DNA from: UBA6186 sp050012295
GTDB taxonomy: Bacteria; Pseudomonadota; Gammaproteobacteria; UBA6186; Azoamicaceae
Direction of reading: 5' to 3'
Length of the DNA: 6,790 nt
Assembly (NCBI GenBank): GCA_050012295.1
Contig: JBEKHL010000066.1
Span: forward strand, 1-6,790
Below the pieces are notes generated by a model that saw only the letters and a list, made by a program, of their open reading frames with translations, did not search any database and was not told the DNA's origin. Shown here one piece after another: positions 5,882 through 6,790 of the stretch; position 1 is the stretch's first letter, and each line of letters starts with the position of its first letter. The translations under genes were made by a program, and so were the position numbers.

Positions 5882-6790
5882 TTAATATACGGCAGCCATT
5901 TTCCGTCTAGACCTATAAGAAAAAACAACTAAATTTATTATTGATGATATGCTTACAATCTGCCAGCTAGACAGATCTAACGAACCGTTAGCTCTAACTA
6001 TAAAAATATAAATTGGCAATACCGCAAAAACTGCAACACTTATTATATTGGCCAACATAATAAACTTAACATCGCCAAAAGAAATTAATACAGCACTTCT
6101 GATCCACACTAAACCATCTAATGCAAAATACAATAATACCCACAAACAATTAATTCTAGCCATATCGAATAATGTGGATATTTGTTCTTCGGCAGGGAAA
6201 AACATTTTTATAGCAATACTAGGATTAGCTAATAACGCCGCTAATAAAACTATACAAAATACTAAATGAACATAACTAGCAGAAATTACATTTTGTGGTA
6301 TTAAATGATATTTTTTAGCTCCAATAAAATTAGAAGATATTGCCATTACACCTTTTTGCAACCCTTCGGAAAAAAATGCAAATAAAATAAATAAACTTTG
6401 CCCAAGACTAAACAACGTAACTTGATCGTTATTTACCGTAGCTAACATTTGACCAACTAAACTCCAAGCAGATATTTCTAATACATGTGATAAGGAATTT
6501 GGCAAACCTAAATTTAAAACATTTTTAAAGATTTTATAATTAAATCTCCAGATCATACTACCATATTGAGTACGATTTTTTTTAGAAAAAAATGCTCCAG
6601 CTAATATTATTATTTGAATAAATTGAGAAAATAATGTAGCAAATGCCGCGCCTTTTATACCTAATTTAGGGAAAATCCAAAAACCAAACACTAATATTAA
6701 AGATAAGATTAAATTTATAACGTTGCTAATAATAACTGCCATGGTTACAACATGACCTTTACCTTTTCCTATAAAAAAAGAACCTAATGC
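5882..6790 (-). CDS. MATE-family multidrug efflux transporter, C-terminal part (runs off the right edge)
   Basis: MATE proteins are inner-membrane antiporters that export drugs or metabolites using a Na+ or H+ gradient. 302 residues are visible. The reading frame stays open past the Met at 6740-6742 to the window edge, and those extra codons read as MATE sequence (ALGSFFIGKGKGH), so that Met is internal. Using visible numbering, hydrophobic helices lie near 18-40 and 47-68. The start of the second half-repeat is NLGLPNSLSHVLEISAWS at 93-110. GLQKGVMAISSNFIGAKK follows at 143-160 and RSAVLISFGDVKF at 231-243, then two final helices. MATE proteins have about 450 residues in 12 helices, so roughly the first 150 are missing. 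The C-terminus ends with a short basic tail. It converges on the 411-aa gene. Substrate cannot be told from this part. Confidence 0.93.
   Translation of the reverse strand, partial: ALGSFFIGKGKGHVVTMAVIISNVINLILSLILVFGFWIFPKLGIKGAAFATLFSQFIQIIILAGAFFSKKNRTQYGSMIWRFNYKIFKNVLNLGLPNSLSHVLEISAWSLVGQMLATVNNDQVTLFSLGQSLFILFAFFSEGLQKGVMAISSNFIGAKKYHLIPQNVISASYVHLVFCIVLLAALLANPSIAIKMFFPAEEQISTLFDMARINCLWVLLYFALDGLVWIRSAVLISFGDVKFIMLANIISVAVFAVLPIYIFIVRANGSLDLSSWQIVSISSIINLVVFSYRSRRKMAAVY

Noticed and set aside
6048..6269. Plus-strand 73-aa open frame antisense to the MATE gene
   Set aside because: The minus strand carries clear MATE motifs across this stretch, and the plus-strand frame has no ribosome site or recognisable product.
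6740..6742. ATG as the true start of the MATE gene
   Set aside because: The frame is open to the window edge, and the codons beyond this Met read as typical MATE sequence. The protein would also lack its N-terminal third.

Overview
The window is strongly AT-rich chromosomal DNA from a bacterium. The MetK protein is of the gammaproteobacterial type rather than the alphaproteobacterial one (signatures GHPDKLADQISD, GAGDQG, GGGAFSGKD, EFTWEK; length 381 aa). Heavy A/T codon bias, Asn/Lys/Ile-rich proteins and two large unrecognised helical proteins fit a host-associated or intracellular gammaproteobacterium (Legionellales/Francisella-like in style). That taxonomic guess is an inference from protein appearance only.

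Layout. 1-187: a regulatory leader with a perfect 12-bp tandem repeat, two possible promoters and a terminator-like hairpin that competes with an alternative hairpin just before metK. 188-2105: a two-gene operon, metK and rsmE, overlapping by 11 nt. MetK makes S-adenosylmethionine, and RsmE uses it to methylate 16S rRNA. 2106-2199: a short intergenic region with interlocking inverted repeats, one covering the ribosome binding site of the next gene. 2200-4443: a 747-aa Ala-rich coiled-coil protein with an internal duplication and two hydrophobic patches, closed by a strong intrinsic terminator. 4619-5854: a 411-aa all-helical Lys-rich protein with a degenerate repeated helix motif, preceded by its own promoter. 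5882-6790 on the minus strand: the C-terminal two thirds of a MATE-family transporter that runs off the right edge.

The metK-rsmE pair is housekeeping. The two central proteins have no family I can name. They look like lineage-specific proteins, possibly secreted, but no secretion system or partner is visible here. The best candidates for something undescribed are the switch-like leader of metK, the structured start region of the 747-aa gene, and the two orphan helical proteins. No tRNA, rRNA, CRISPR array, insertion sequence or integrase is visible.
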